A DNA stretch of 10,000 nt from contig WPIO01000007.1 of the NCBI GenBank assembly GCA_009760855.2, positions 9,465,001 through 9,475,000 of the forward strand. The letters are read 5' to 3'. The translations under genes were made by a program, and so were the position numbers. Under the pieces are notes generated by a model. That model was not told where the DNA came from and ran no database searches. It was given only the letters and a program-made list of their open reading frames with translations. This stretch comes from Cristatella mucedo (taxonomy: Eukaryota; Bryozoa; Phylactolaemata; Cristatellidae). This document shows positions 1 through 7,276 of the stretch, piece by piece (within the stretch, counting starts at the first letter, position 1; the number at the start of each line of letters is the position of its first letter).

Positions 1-256
1 TTCTATGGCTCCAGCCTATCTCTCCGACATACTCCCCCATCAGGCCAAGCATCGTACCACCCGCTTTTCGGAATCCAACAGTCTAGAAATACCTCGTACA
101 AACCTCAAATTCTTTGGAGACCATGCATTTAGTTCGTATGCTCCCAAAGCTAGGAACTCCCTCCCGACCTGCGTCAGAACATCCCCTGACTTGACCACAT
201 TTAAAAGGAACTTAAAAACACACCTATTTAGGATAGCATTTAGTGAGTCCCTGTGA
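1..256 (+). pseudogene. LINE ORF2 C-terminal fragment (copy A)
   Basis: An open stretch of about 84 codons encodes only the extreme C-terminus of the retrotransposon polyprotein, downstream of the reverse-transcriptase fingers, palm and thumb. No catalytic motif lies in this piece. The protein would act in the element's own ribonucleoprotein during target-primed reverse transcription; the role of this tail segment in that is not well defined. The ATG at position 6 is not a real start, because the same place in copy C reads TTG and lies mid-protein. The frame is intact here, but what lies left of the window is unknown, so whether the whole copy is intact cannot be judged. Confidence 0.8.
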
Positions 257-276
257 TTCGTCCTTCACGTGCTTAT

Positions 277-352
277 GCGTGCTGACACTGTGCATGCTGC
301 CACTAACCACATTTGCATGCTGACCCTGTGCATGTCACCCCTAACCATGTTA
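277..352 (+). repeat. Two-unit ~38-bp tandem repeat in LINE 3' UTR (copy A)
   Basis: The unit starting GCGTGCTGACACTGTGCATG at 277-314 is repeated, with changes, at 315-352 (GCATGCTGACCCTGTGCATG). Both units contain a CTAACCA block near their end. The same pair occurs in copy C at 7084-7159, and copy E appears to hold three units at about 7810-7926. The repeat is therefore an inherited part of the element's 3' UTR and not a local accident. Confidence 0.7.
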
Positions 353-420
353 TTCATTTTGTTTGTTTTTCAAGCATGATTTTACTTACCATTTAATTGC
401 ATTTCCCTTTGCAGCAAATG

Positions 421-462
421 TAAAGCGCCTAGAAAGAGATTAAGTTCTGTGAGGGCGCTTTA
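421..462 (+). other. LINE 3'-terminal stem-loop
   Basis: A 9-base arm TAAAGCGCC at 421-429 pairs perfectly with GGCGCTTTA at 454-462. A second, smaller helix can form inside the loop between AGAA (431-434) and TTCT (445-448). The element ends within about 30 bases of it, in ATT repeats. In related L2-clade LINEs, such as UnaL2 of eel, a 3' stem-loop of this kind is recognised by the reverse transcriptase. That function is inferred here from position and shape. The core AGAAAGAGATT is kept in copies A, B, C and E. Confidence 0.72.
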
Positions 463-470
463 TCAAGTAC

Positions 471-493
471 ATTATTATTATTATTATTATTAT
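471..493 (+). repeat. (ATT)n microsatellite tail of LINE copy A
   Basis: Seven ATT units plus two further bases follow the stem-loop directly. A short 3'-terminal microsatellite in place of poly(A) is usual for L2/CR1-type LINEs, and shorter or decayed ATT tails end copies B, C and E too. It marks the 3' boundary of the insertion. Confidence 0.9.
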
Positions 494-2337
494 CGAACCA
501 GCCCTACTTATTAGCTGATCCTAGATTGCTTGGTGTATTCACTAATCCCGAGCCATAGCCCAATCTCGTGATTACTGTGGCTTTGTTAATGCAGTGATAT
601 CCCTTGAATATACTGACTGTGGTGTTTCTGGCCTAGCATTGTTTAGCTACACTGTATATGTAGCCCATCCAGAAGTGAGGAAATGGGTGGACATAAGACT
701 TATCCTGTAGCCACACAGCAGTGCCCAGAAATACCACGCAGGCTGGCGCTACAAAATTTAAGAAACCCCAAAATGGCGTTATGTTTAGCAAATGGTGAAT
801 CTGCCAGCTAAAGGGATCTGATTTGTATACAAGCCTCTAAGTAGGACTACTATAGAACCCTAGAAGATGCTACTGGAAACATCCTGGCTGAAGCCGAAGT
901 TCCCATATGCTTTGCGGCCTTGGCTTGTGCTACGGCAAGCACGAACACGGAGAATTGAGGGGTGCAAGGATTTTTTGCGACTAAAGTGTACAGTGCAAAC
1001 TACGAAATTAGGTAAATCAGTAAAGGTTAGCTGATGTAAGAGCCTCTCACTGTATAGCGGCAGAAGAGCCCTTTAATGGCTATCACCACCACTTGCAGTG
1101 GACAATAAAGGATCACCTACTGCAACACTCGAACCCACGAACTGGATCATGAAGTGCAAGTCCCAAGCTTGCGTACTGCCTTCAGTAGACAACGTAAACT
1201 ATGCAGGCATCTTAGCCACGGCCACATTCCAAGAGAAATCCCGGCTGACAATCAGCAGTAGTGCCAAGCACGGGTGTCAGATGGCCCTGTTGGGGGGGGG
1301 GCACGGCAAAGCTCTGTGCGATGGCTTTGGGATGGGGCCAGGAGGAAGTGGTTGACAATGAGAGCACACAGCCCCAAGGAGCCCGTGAGGTTGAGATACC
1401 TCACAGCCTCTTGCCTAGACTGCACAACCAGCCGGCCAGCAGCGGCAGTGGCAGTCTCGCACGCGCGCATACGGGCTTTCCCTTGAAGCAGACACGAAGA
1501 GCTCACACTGTTTTCTCCGCTCATCTCACGATAGCCGGCAACAGGCAAGCAGCTCGAGCAGTTCCGGCATTTCGTAAACCCTTTTGTGCAGCTACCGGAA
1601 GCCTAACTTTTGCAATCCTACACCAGGAAAGAGTCGACTTATGCTATCCTCCTCCTACCATTGTAAGCACAGGAAGGAACACATTACAGCTGACTCGGAC
1701 ACACTGAGAGGACACTGACTTGAGATTCAACCCATGAGTGCCACCAACAAGGACCAGCTGAAAGCTGCTTGCATGGTCGATTGGCCCTTATATGCAGGTT
1801 GAATTAAAAAGCCAATTCCGGGGTTCTAGACTGGTCGTCCAAATGAGCATATGGCCAGCAGCTGCTCGATCAGCCGGAAGTCGAGCTGATCAGGCACACT
1901 TCCAGATGGCAGGCAGCACGCCTGGGCAAGCAGCGGCAGAAGCAGTGCGCTGCACGGCACCTGCTTTGGTGTACGACGCGGCGGCGCTGTCGTAGTCGGG
2001 CTTCCACTTGAAGAAACCGGTTTTCAAGCTACAAAACGACAGCTGATCTAAATACAAGTGATCTGGCCAGGTGGGACTGACCCGAAGCAGCCACCAGCAG
2101 CACATTAGGTGAGACACCGTCGGTCCTGCATGTGTCAAGTGAAGCACGTGTCAAGTGAAGTGAAGCACGATAAGCCGGGCAGCACGCCTAATTCCTTGAA
2201 GCCCAGAACAAACTGCACGCTCCGCCCTCAGTCAGATGCTGCAACACGGGAGATCCTAGCCGAAAGACAAAGCTATGTGAGGCCAGGGGTGCATCAGAAT
2301 AAAGCATTCGTGTCACATATGTGGATGTGTATCAACG
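494..2337. other. Gene-free stretch, nothing recognised
   Basis: No LINE similarity, RNA gene or convincing coding region was found. Several open frames of 60-148 codons occur, the longest on the + strand at 1261-1707, but they overlap on both strands and show no recognisable domain. Small items are a run of ten G at 1292-1301, an inverted repeat TACGAC/GTCGTA at 1972-1977 and 1989-1994, and a palindromic AAACCGGTTT at 2014-2023 flanked by CTTGAA/TTCAAG arms. None is strong enough to assign a role. AATAAA occurs at 1103 and 2298 without any gene to serve. Confidence 0.6.
2132..2168. repeat. Short tandem duplication, 16-21 bp
   Basis: GTGTCAAGTGAAGCAC at 2132-2147 is followed at once by GTGTCAAGTGAAGTGAAGCAC at 2148-2168, which holds an extra GTGAA step. 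This fits replication slippage. No function is suggested. Confidence 0.75.
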
Positions 2338-2380
2338 CACGAATGCACACACATGCACTCACATATGCACACACGCATGG

Positions 2381-2421
<41 letters not shown>

Positions 2422-2475
2422 AACACACACACACACAAAGACACACTCACGCACGTGCCCACACACTCACTCACG
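2338..2475. repeat. (CA)n microsatellite, imperfect flanks
   Basis: A pure run of 17 CA units lies at 2382-2415, inside a longer CA-rich tract with AAACAC, GACACAC and ACTCAC interruptions. Alternating purine-pyrimidine tracts of this kind can adopt Z-DNA. Open frames here, His/Thr-rich on the + strand and Val/Cys-rich on the - strand, are by-products of the repeat and not genes. Confidence 0.95.
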
Positions 2476-2481
2476 TGAGTG
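2468..2481. promoter_or_regulatory. 14-bp perfect palindrome with TCACGTGA E-box core
   Basis: CACTCACGTGAGTG is its own reverse complement. TCACGTGA is the preferred site of bHLH-zip factors of the USF, MITF/TFE and MAX classes. It sits at the edge of a CA-rich repeat where CACTCA words are common, so a chance origin is likely and no neighbouring gene supports a regulatory role. Confidence 0.3.
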
Positions 2482-2968
2482 TAATAGTGCATGCTCACAT
2501 ATAGATGAGCAGACTGACGCACAAGTGTTGGTGCGTAATAGACATCCATTTGAAGTCAAACGCCTTGCAAAGAATTGGGCTACTGAAACAGTCAGACAGC
2601 CGGAGGTTCTGATGAGTTGTATATTTTACCAAAATGCCAACCACGGCCTTAGCTAATTGCAACATTTTCATCGCAGCTTGCTGTGCCAATGCAGCAGTGG
2701 CATGAACAGCTAAACATCTGTTTGAGTGAGGGCATTTGTTGAATCTTTTGCAGCATAGCTTGTGGCTTGCACACCAACACGGTCACCCTGCAGCACTCTC
2801 GTGATCCCACGGCAGAAATCGGCACTCTGTCACCGTGACGTCTGCACACAGCAGCACTGCTCTGTGACCTTGCATAAATGTGGTGCTCACATAACGGCTG
2901 GCAACTAATGCTTAAAGCTATAGGGACCTGTCTTGGCAGCAGCACACACATACAAACACACTCACACC
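2482..2968. other. Gene-free stretch, nothing recognised
   Basis: The open frames on the - strand at 2495-2689 and 2649-2951 have no recognisable domain. The stretch was searched by eye for a tRNA-like or 5S-like promoter that would make copy B the tail of a SINE. No A-box and B-box pair was found. Confidence 0.55.
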
Positions 2969-3041
2969 CAGCAAATGTAGAGTGCCTAGAAAGAGATTGT
3001 ATTCTCTGAGGGTGCTATATCAAATTTACTATTAGTATTGT
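2969..3041 (+). mobile_element. LINE copy B: 3'-tail stub
   Basis: CAGCAAATGTAGAGTGCC is followed by AGAAAGAGATT and CTCTGAGGGTGCTATATC, matching the last ~70 bases of copy A (412-475) with substitutions, and it ends in ATT-like sequence. The stem-loop arms survive only with G-T wobbles (GTGCC/GGTGC). The stub lacks all coding sequence and the rest of the 3' UTR, so it is either a very short 5'-truncated insertion or the tail of a SINE sharing the LINE's 3' end. The sequence just upstream shows no SINE promoter. Confidence 0.78.
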
Positions 3042-3078
3042 TAAACTCGTACACTCGACACTTATACACACGAGAATG

Positions 3079-3098
3079 CACACACACACACACACACA
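3079..3098. repeat. (CA)10 microsatellite
   Basis: Ten uninterrupted CA units are followed by TACATATATTTT. The tract begins about 40 bases after the tail of LINE copy B. Confidence 0.92.
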
Positions 3099-3392
3099 TA
3101 CATATATTTTCACATTTAGTCACCACTCAGACACGGGTTTAGACCTCTATCCAGGTGTACCACAACTCGCTGCAGTGCAGGAGAATCAATCAATACCCGT
3201 AGGGTTTGTTATATGTAAGGTATCAAGCATGCAAAAGCAAACAAGTACAATGCTTAAGCCAGCATGCCAAAGTAAACATGCACACACTCATAGCCACTGG
3301 TTAGTAGGCAGAGTAAGAGCAGGCCTTGTTGAAAAAACACCTTTTTGAAAAAAAAACTAGTGACAGCGGCAGTCGTTAGGTGACGCAATACC

Positions 3393-3437
3393 CATAGATC
3401 CTCAGTCTCCGGACTCCTTCATAGATCCTCAGTCTCC
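3393..3437. repeat. Tandem duplication, period 27
   Basis: The 18-base word CATAGATCCTCAGTCTCC occurs at 3393-3410 and again, unchanged, at 3420-3437, separated by GGACTCCTT. The identity indicates a recent slippage or duplication event. Confidence 0.85.
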
Positions 3438-3578
3438 TTCAGCCGACGAAACCGGCTATTGCCAATTGCCAAATTACGACTGCTGTCTTACTAGGGCTTA
3501 TCACGTGTGGTGCTAATGAAGTCTTGCAGCACTGATTTCGCATAGCTGAAAGTGCTCACGTGGAGAAAATCGAATGGG

Positions 3579-3625
3579 TAGCGAGACCAGAGTCCGGTCT
3601 CGGCGCGAGTCACTAGGGCTCGCTA
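3579..3625. repeat. Overlapping inverted repeats
   Basis: CGAGACC (3582-3588) pairs with GGTCTCG (3596-3602) across a 7-base loop. TAGCGAG (3579-3585) pairs with CTCGCTA (3619-3625) across 33 bases. The left arms overlap, so the two pairings compete. No transcript or gene is visible to give this a role. Confidence 0.5.
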
Positions 3626-4024
3626 TGTAGATGAAAGGCAATCGCTGCTTTGCTGCCAATCGCACGGCACAGGCATGTGCAAGGAGGAGGAGCCCCCCTC
3701 GAAGGAGGTAGGAACGTCCACAAGCGATGTGCTGTGTGAGACTCAAGTGTGTATCTGCAGCTTTGCTGACGTGTGGGCTGCCGGCAGTACAACTCGACTC
3801 AGACCTCTAACCTGGGAATCGCAAGGAGCCGCCAGATGTAATGTATCTCCGTCTGTAGCTCCACAAAGTCATAAAGACTATGTGGGTGTTACGCAGGAGA
3901 GCTTTGTATAGCCCACTCACAGCCTAAGCGGCTTTCGGTGCCCATTCGGTAGCCAACAGACTTCGTCTCACGCAGCAAAGAGAAAGTGTGAAGCATAGCA
4001 GAGTCAGGAGAGCAGTTGAGGTGG

Positions 4025-4336
4025 TGAGTAGCATGGAAGTAGCAGCTCAGGACCGCTGAAAAGGATGAGCCATAGTCGGCAGCAGGAGAGTAGTTGTCGT
4101 TGATTAGCATTAGCTAGCTGCTTTTGCATTAGCTGTTTTTACAAGCTGGACTACACGCCTGGCAGCATTTGATGGTGGGCTCTGCGCAGATAAAATTAGG
4201 AGACTGATGCACCGATAAACGTGGCGAAGAGTCGACCAACCGCAAACCGTGCCAAAACCACGCGCCGAAAGAGAGTGTAAACACGCACCCCAGCGAGTAC
4301 TAACACTACCTCGACTGCGTTGCGAAATGTTAGCGG
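4025..4336 (+). repeat. Diverged duplicated segment, copy 1, left part
   Basis: Positions 4025-4065 match 8037-8077 at 33 of 41 positions without gaps, including 20 of the first 21 (TGAGTAGC, then TGGAAGTAGCAG). A weaker colinear block lies at 4281-4336 against 8324-8386, sharing ACACGC, CCCAGCGA, GTACT, AAAT and AGCG words at nearly the same offset (about 4043 against 4012). The 215 bases between the blocks were not alignable by eye. It is not part of the LINE. The frame of the first block is open at 8030 but carries a stop here, so coding is not supported. Confidence 0.6.
4107..4140. repeat. Short direct repeat
   Basis: GCATTAGCTAGCTGCTTTT at 4107-4125 is followed by GCATTAGCTGTTTTT at 4126-4140, the same unit lacking one AGCT step. 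This is a small slippage product. Confidence 0.6.
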
Positions 4337-4759
4337 ACTCTCAGTTTGTGGCGCACGGTGCTTAAATAACAAAATGATGCCCATGTCACTCAGATTCACG
4401 GACACTCACTGCTTTTCTGCCTCCGCGACGAGCGCTTTGGCCTCCGATATTTTGCTGCTGCCTTTCGCAGCCATACCGGATGCGGGCCACAAAGTGGGCG
4501 TGGTTGATCGGACCGTAGTCCGGTGAGTCAATTTGTCTTGGGCAGCACTGTATACGGACTTCAAAGGAAATAATAGCCTGTTTTTATTTTTCTTATTTTT
4601 AATTATATCGCATCCTAGCGACGGCAAGGCCTTATAAACATTTTCACAGCTAAGTCGTTGGAGTGATCGTGCCGACTAGCCCGTGGCGTAGGCCAAAGGC
4701 TGTAAGACGAACGAGTAACCACAGGGCGCTCGATCGCTTGGGCCCAGGCGCCCGTGGGG
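4337..4759. other. Gene-free stretch, nothing recognised
   Basis: The open frames at 4320-4526 (+) and 4406-4627 (-) share the same bases on opposite strands and show no domain. An inverted repeat GGGCGC/GCGCCC lies at 4724-4729 and 4748-4753, in a locally GC-rich patch just before LINE copy D. Confidence 0.5.
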
Positions 4760-5038
4760 GCCCTCCGCCTACTGCAGCTAGCAGCCTACTCTAAGGACCG
4801 ACTGATATTCCGACTCCGCTCATTTGGCTGCACCTCGTAACAGCCTAAAATCTTTTGGAGATCGTGGCTTTAGTCCGCATGCTTTCAAAGCCTGGAACTC
4901 ACTCTCGACTGACATCGCTACTTCCTCTGACTTGATGACTTGAAAATATGTTGAAAACCCATCTTTTCCCCACAGCATTTGCTGCATTCATGCGAATTTT
5001 CCTTTGCACGCTTACGCCCGCCGATACGGTGGATGTTA
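4760..5038 (+). mobile_element. LINE copy D: decayed ORF2 C-terminus and part of the 3' UTR
   Basis: The core, 4845-4980, reads in translation much like the end of ORF2 (SFGD, then NSL, then a SSDLMT-like stretch), with a TGA at 4939-4941 and indels against copies A and C. The left part, 4800-4850, fits copy E better than A or C: CTGATATTCCGACTC here against CTGCTATTCTGACTC at about 7599. The match fades in the 3' UTR near 5038, and no stem-loop or ATT tail follows. This is an old, inactive fragment, probably of the same subfamily as copy E. Confidence 0.75.
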
Positions 5039-5379
5039 TCAAATAACAATTGACTTGCTTATGAAAGGGCGGTAATGGCCAAGGCAGGCAGCATAAAAGT
5101 CGAAGCCGTGAGGTAGGCAGTCAGTTGTGCTTCAGCATTTGGCATTGGTATTTGATCTGCGTTATGCTCTAAGTAATTCAGCCCTACGAGCGGAGCTATA
5201 CGACGCGGCCGATGTTGAGCGCATATAACCCTTGGTCGCTGTCAAATGGACTTATCTCCGCTGCGGATACGGTCCCGGTGTAGGGGGCGCTCTTCGTGGC
5301 CGCCGAGTTCTTCTACTGTCGGCATATCTACGTGTATTGGTGTTGCACATACAACTCGCCGGATGCAAAATTTCATCGT
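5039..5379. other. Gene-free stretch, nothing recognised
   Basis: A + strand open frame runs from 5246 to 5509 (87 codons, Arg/Leu/Ser-rich), partly over the duplicated block that follows. It has no domain I recognise and its partner region at 8461 has a stop in the equivalent frame, so it is not called as a gene. Confidence 0.5.
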
Positions 5380-5483
5380 TTCATCGGGATTCTTCGTGCG
5401 TCGGCTGAGACTAGCGCCGTTACGAGCGTTGCGTTTGGGGCCTAGTTCCGTCCGGATGTGGAAACCGCTACACCCGCTCGTAA
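5380..5483 (+). repeat. Diverged duplicated segment, copy 1, right part
   Basis: Positions 5380-5439 match 8461-8520 at 44 of 60 positions with no gap. The best core is ACTAGCGCC followed by TACGAG and GCGTTTG. With a small gap the match continues to a shared CACCCG and GTAA at 5471-5483 and 8546-8558. In one + frame both copies read RL-LAPLR--RL, and several differences there are silent, but the copy at 8461 has a TGA soon after. The simplest reading is a non-coding dispersed repeat. Confidence 0.65.
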
Positions 5484-6021
5484 AATTGTGCGTCAGAAGT
5501 TTTGAATAACTGCTGAGGACCCTTAGAATTTGTCTTGTGCTAGTCTCATTTCTTGCGACAAAATTGGCGAACGTTGAACGTGAAATGTGGATTTCTTTGT
5601 TTACGCCGTTGAATTACGTCCTGAGCGCGATATTGAGTCTTTGAACGTTGAAGCTCCTGCTCGCTATGCCGAACTTCGGGATTCAGAAAAATTCCTACTG
5701 AAAATCCCCAATTGCAGCCACCAGCCATTTCCTTGTTTTAGTTTTCTTTTTATTTATTTGCTTTTTATTCGGTCTCGGCCATCGATTATCGCGTAATCGA
5801 TTTCAAGCCATTATAATTCAAGAACCGCAAATTTATTTCTGGGCGAGATCGATTGCAGTCGTGCTCAAAAGCTGCTGTCGGCTAAGCTGCTTGCGTGGGC
5901 TGAGCTGCTGCTCCTGCGATTTTTCATCAACCTTCAATGGTGAATCAGAGCTAAGAATTGAGCTCAATTCAGCAGCGTTCAGTCGCGCGTGTTTCTGGTC
6001 TAGTAACAGTCGGGGGTGTGA
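5484..6021. other. Gene-free stretch, nothing recognised
   Basis: The overlapping frames at 5546-5728 (-) and 5587-5796 (+) lie on opposite strands of the same bases and match no domain. Around 5869-5920 there are three loose repeats of an AGCTGCT word about 16-18 bases apart. LINE copy C begins at the right end. Confidence 0.5.
5781..5801. repeat. Near-perfect inverted repeat ATCGATTA/TAATCGAT
   Basis: ATCGATTA at 5781-5788 is mirrored by TAATCGAT at 5794-5801 across TCGCG. With one extra T removed the whole site would be a 20-bp palindrome. ATCGAT is a core recognised by Onecut/Cut-type homeodomain factors, so a paired site is possible, but no gene nearby supports this. Confidence 0.4.
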
Positions 6022-6576
6022 TTTATTTTTTGTCTAACAAATCTTTTCCAGACTATTGACGTGAATGGACAAAGATCATCTGAGGTACCTCGGAAATATG
6101 GGGTACCTCAGGGCTCCGTGCTAGGTCCGGTTCTTTTCACGGTTTATACTCTCCCTCTTACTGATGTGATTGCCAAGTACAATCTAGGCTTTCACTTCTA
6201 TGCAGATGACACTCAGTTGTACCTTTGCTTTGATCCCTCCCAGCCTTCGAGCACCTCAAATTCTCTCAACTCACTTGCTGCATGTATTGATGACATCCGC
6301 ACATGGATTGCAGCAAATTTTCTAAAACTAAACGATGATAAAATTAACTTACTAGTTATGGACAAACCCAGTGTGATTCAGAAATTGGAAAGGATGATGC
6401 TCAAAAGTGGCTCTGCCAGCATACCTCCAGTTGAATCAGCTCAAAATGTAGGTGTCATGTTCCAAAGTGACCTCTTGTTAGACGACCACATCAGCTCCAC
6501 AGTAAAATCTGCCTACTTTCAGCTTCATAACATTGCCATGAATTCGGGCTTGTTTAGATATGGATACCACGATTAA
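6022..6576 (+). pseudogene. LINE reverse transcriptase, C-terminal half (copy C, first part)
   Basis: The frame is open from 6022 and encodes part of an RNA-dependent DNA polymerase that would copy the element's RNA at a nicked genomic target. Motif GVPQGSVLGP is at 6100-6129 and the catalytic YADD at 6199-6210, followed by DTQLY; both aspartates of YADD are intact. The segment after it (LAACIDDIRTWIAANFLKLN) is the usual post-palm region of this family. The first catalytic aspartate and the fingers lie in the missing 5' part, and so does the expected APE-type endonuclease. The true start is absent; GTG at 6061 is mid-protein. The frame ends at TAA 6574-6576 because of a frameshift just before it; the remainder continues in another frame. 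Dead copy. Confidence 0.88.
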
Positions 6577-7063
6577 GTTGGTCGATACATTTGTGACATC
6601 CCGTCTCGACTTCTGTAACTCACTGCTTGGTGACCTACCGGCATATGCAATCAGGCGATTAGAGTTGGTGCAATACTCCGCAGCTAGGCTTGTCTGTCGT
6701 GAGCGTCGCAGTTGCCACATCACACCTCTTCTCGCCGACCTACACTGGCTACCAGTTAAGCAACGGATCGACTTCAAGGTTTTGTCACTCACTTTTAGGT
6801 CCCTTCATTCTTTGGCTCCAGCCTATCTCTCAGATCTATTCCCCCACCAGGCCAAGCATCGTACCACCTGCCTCTCGGAATCCAACAGTTTACGAATACC
6901 TCGTACAAACCTCAAATCCTTTGGAGACCGTGCATTTAGTTCGTATGCTCCTAAAGCCTGGAACTCCCTCCCGACTTGCGTCACAACATCTCCTGACTTG
7001 ACCACATTTAAAAAGAACTTAAAAACACCCCTATTTAGGACAGCATTTAGTGTGTCCCTGTGA
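6560..7063 (+). pseudogene. LINE ORF2 C-terminal region (copy C, second part)
   Basis: This frame carries on the protein after the frameshift and ends at TGA 7061-7063, the same stop as in copy A. Family-typical stretches are FVTSRLDFCNSLL near residues 11-23, AARLVCR, ITPLLADLHWLPVKQRIDFK and, at the end, PRTNLKSFGDRAFSSYAPKAWNSLP. This order is the standard tail of L2/Crack-like ORF2 proteins. The ATG at 6560 arises from the shifted reading and is not a natural start. It overlaps the first part by 17 bases. Apart from the frameshift no stop interrupts the copy, so it seems fairly young. Confidence 0.87.
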
Positions 7064-7083
7064 TTCATCCTTCATGTGCTTAT

Positions 7084-7159
7084 GCGTGCTCACACTGTGC
7101 ATGCTGCTACTAACCACATCTGCATGCTGACCCTGTCCATGTCACCCCTAACCATGTTA
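7084..7159 (+). repeat. Two-unit ~38-bp tandem repeat in LINE 3' UTR (copy C)
   Basis: GCGTGCTCACACTGTGCATG at 7084-7121 and GCATGCTGACCCTGTCCATG at 7122-7159 are two units of the repeat also present at 277-352 in copy A. The pairing is inherited from the parent element. Confidence 0.7.
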
Positions 7160-7276
7160 TTCATGTTTATCAAGCATGATATTACTCACCATTCAATCGC
7201 GCTTCCCTTTGCAGCAAATGTGAGAAAGAGATTGAGTTCTCTGAGGGCGCTTTATCAAGTGCATTATTATTATTAC

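Larger units (their letters stand above)
1..493 (+). mobile_element. LINE copy A, L2/CR1-like, 3' end only
   Basis: This is the 3' end of a non-LTR retrotransposon that continues off the left edge. It contains the ORF2 C-terminus up to a stop at 254-256, a 3' UTR, a stem-loop at 421-462 and an ATT tail at 471-493. It aligns from its first base with copy C at 6808 and has no indel through the coding part; a hand count gives about 24 differences in 252 bases, so about 90% identity. The C-terminal wording (AYLSD, PRTNLK, FGDHAFSSYAPK, NSLP, LTTFKRNLKT) is typical of the end of ORF2 in L2/Crack-like elements. The clade name rests on recalled family features and was not tested by a search. Confidence 0.88.
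3099..4024. other. Gene-free stretch, nothing recognised
   Basis: The open frames at 3513-3746 (-), 3675-3911 (+) and 3889-4110 (-) overlap on opposite strands and match no domain known to me. The stretch holds a 27-bp tandem duplication and a pair of nested inverted repeats, listed separately. No LINE similarity was seen. Confidence 0.55.
6022..7276 (+). mobile_element. LINE copy C, L2/CR1-like, 5'-truncated
   Basis: This is the longest copy in the window. It keeps the second half of the reverse transcriptase, the ORF2 C-terminus, the 3' UTR and a short ATT tail at 7263-7274. Similarity to the reverse transcriptase starts near 6031, a few codons before the GTG at 6061; the frame is closed by TGA at 6019-6021, so the 5' break lies close to there. 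The upstream endonuclease and the first half of the reverse transcriptase are missing, as expected from abortive target-primed reverse transcription. One frameshift breaks the ORF at about 6550-6575. Compared with A, B and E, it has lost about 8 bases of the 5' arm of the terminal stem-loop at 7221. Confidence 0.9.

Noticed and set aside
1109-1145. tRNA or SINE head on the - strand (ACTCGAACCCACG resembles the reverse of a T-arm)
   Set aside because: The T-stem does not pair and no A-box or acceptor stem was found at the expected distance. The similar word near 9496 fails in the same way.
1261-1707. 148-codon open frame on the + strand
   Set aside because: It overlaps other frames on both strands, begins in a region with a ten-G run and shows no domain or family wording. 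Chance is the better explanation.
2109-2549. His/Thr-rich and Val/Cys-rich frames
   Set aside because: Both are translations of the (CA)n microsatellite.
4025-4065. A conserved protein exon shared with 8037-8077 (SS-EVA-QD reading)
   Set aside because: The similarity in translation follows from the DNA match, and the copy at 4025 has a TGA within the block. It is kept as a DNA repeat only.
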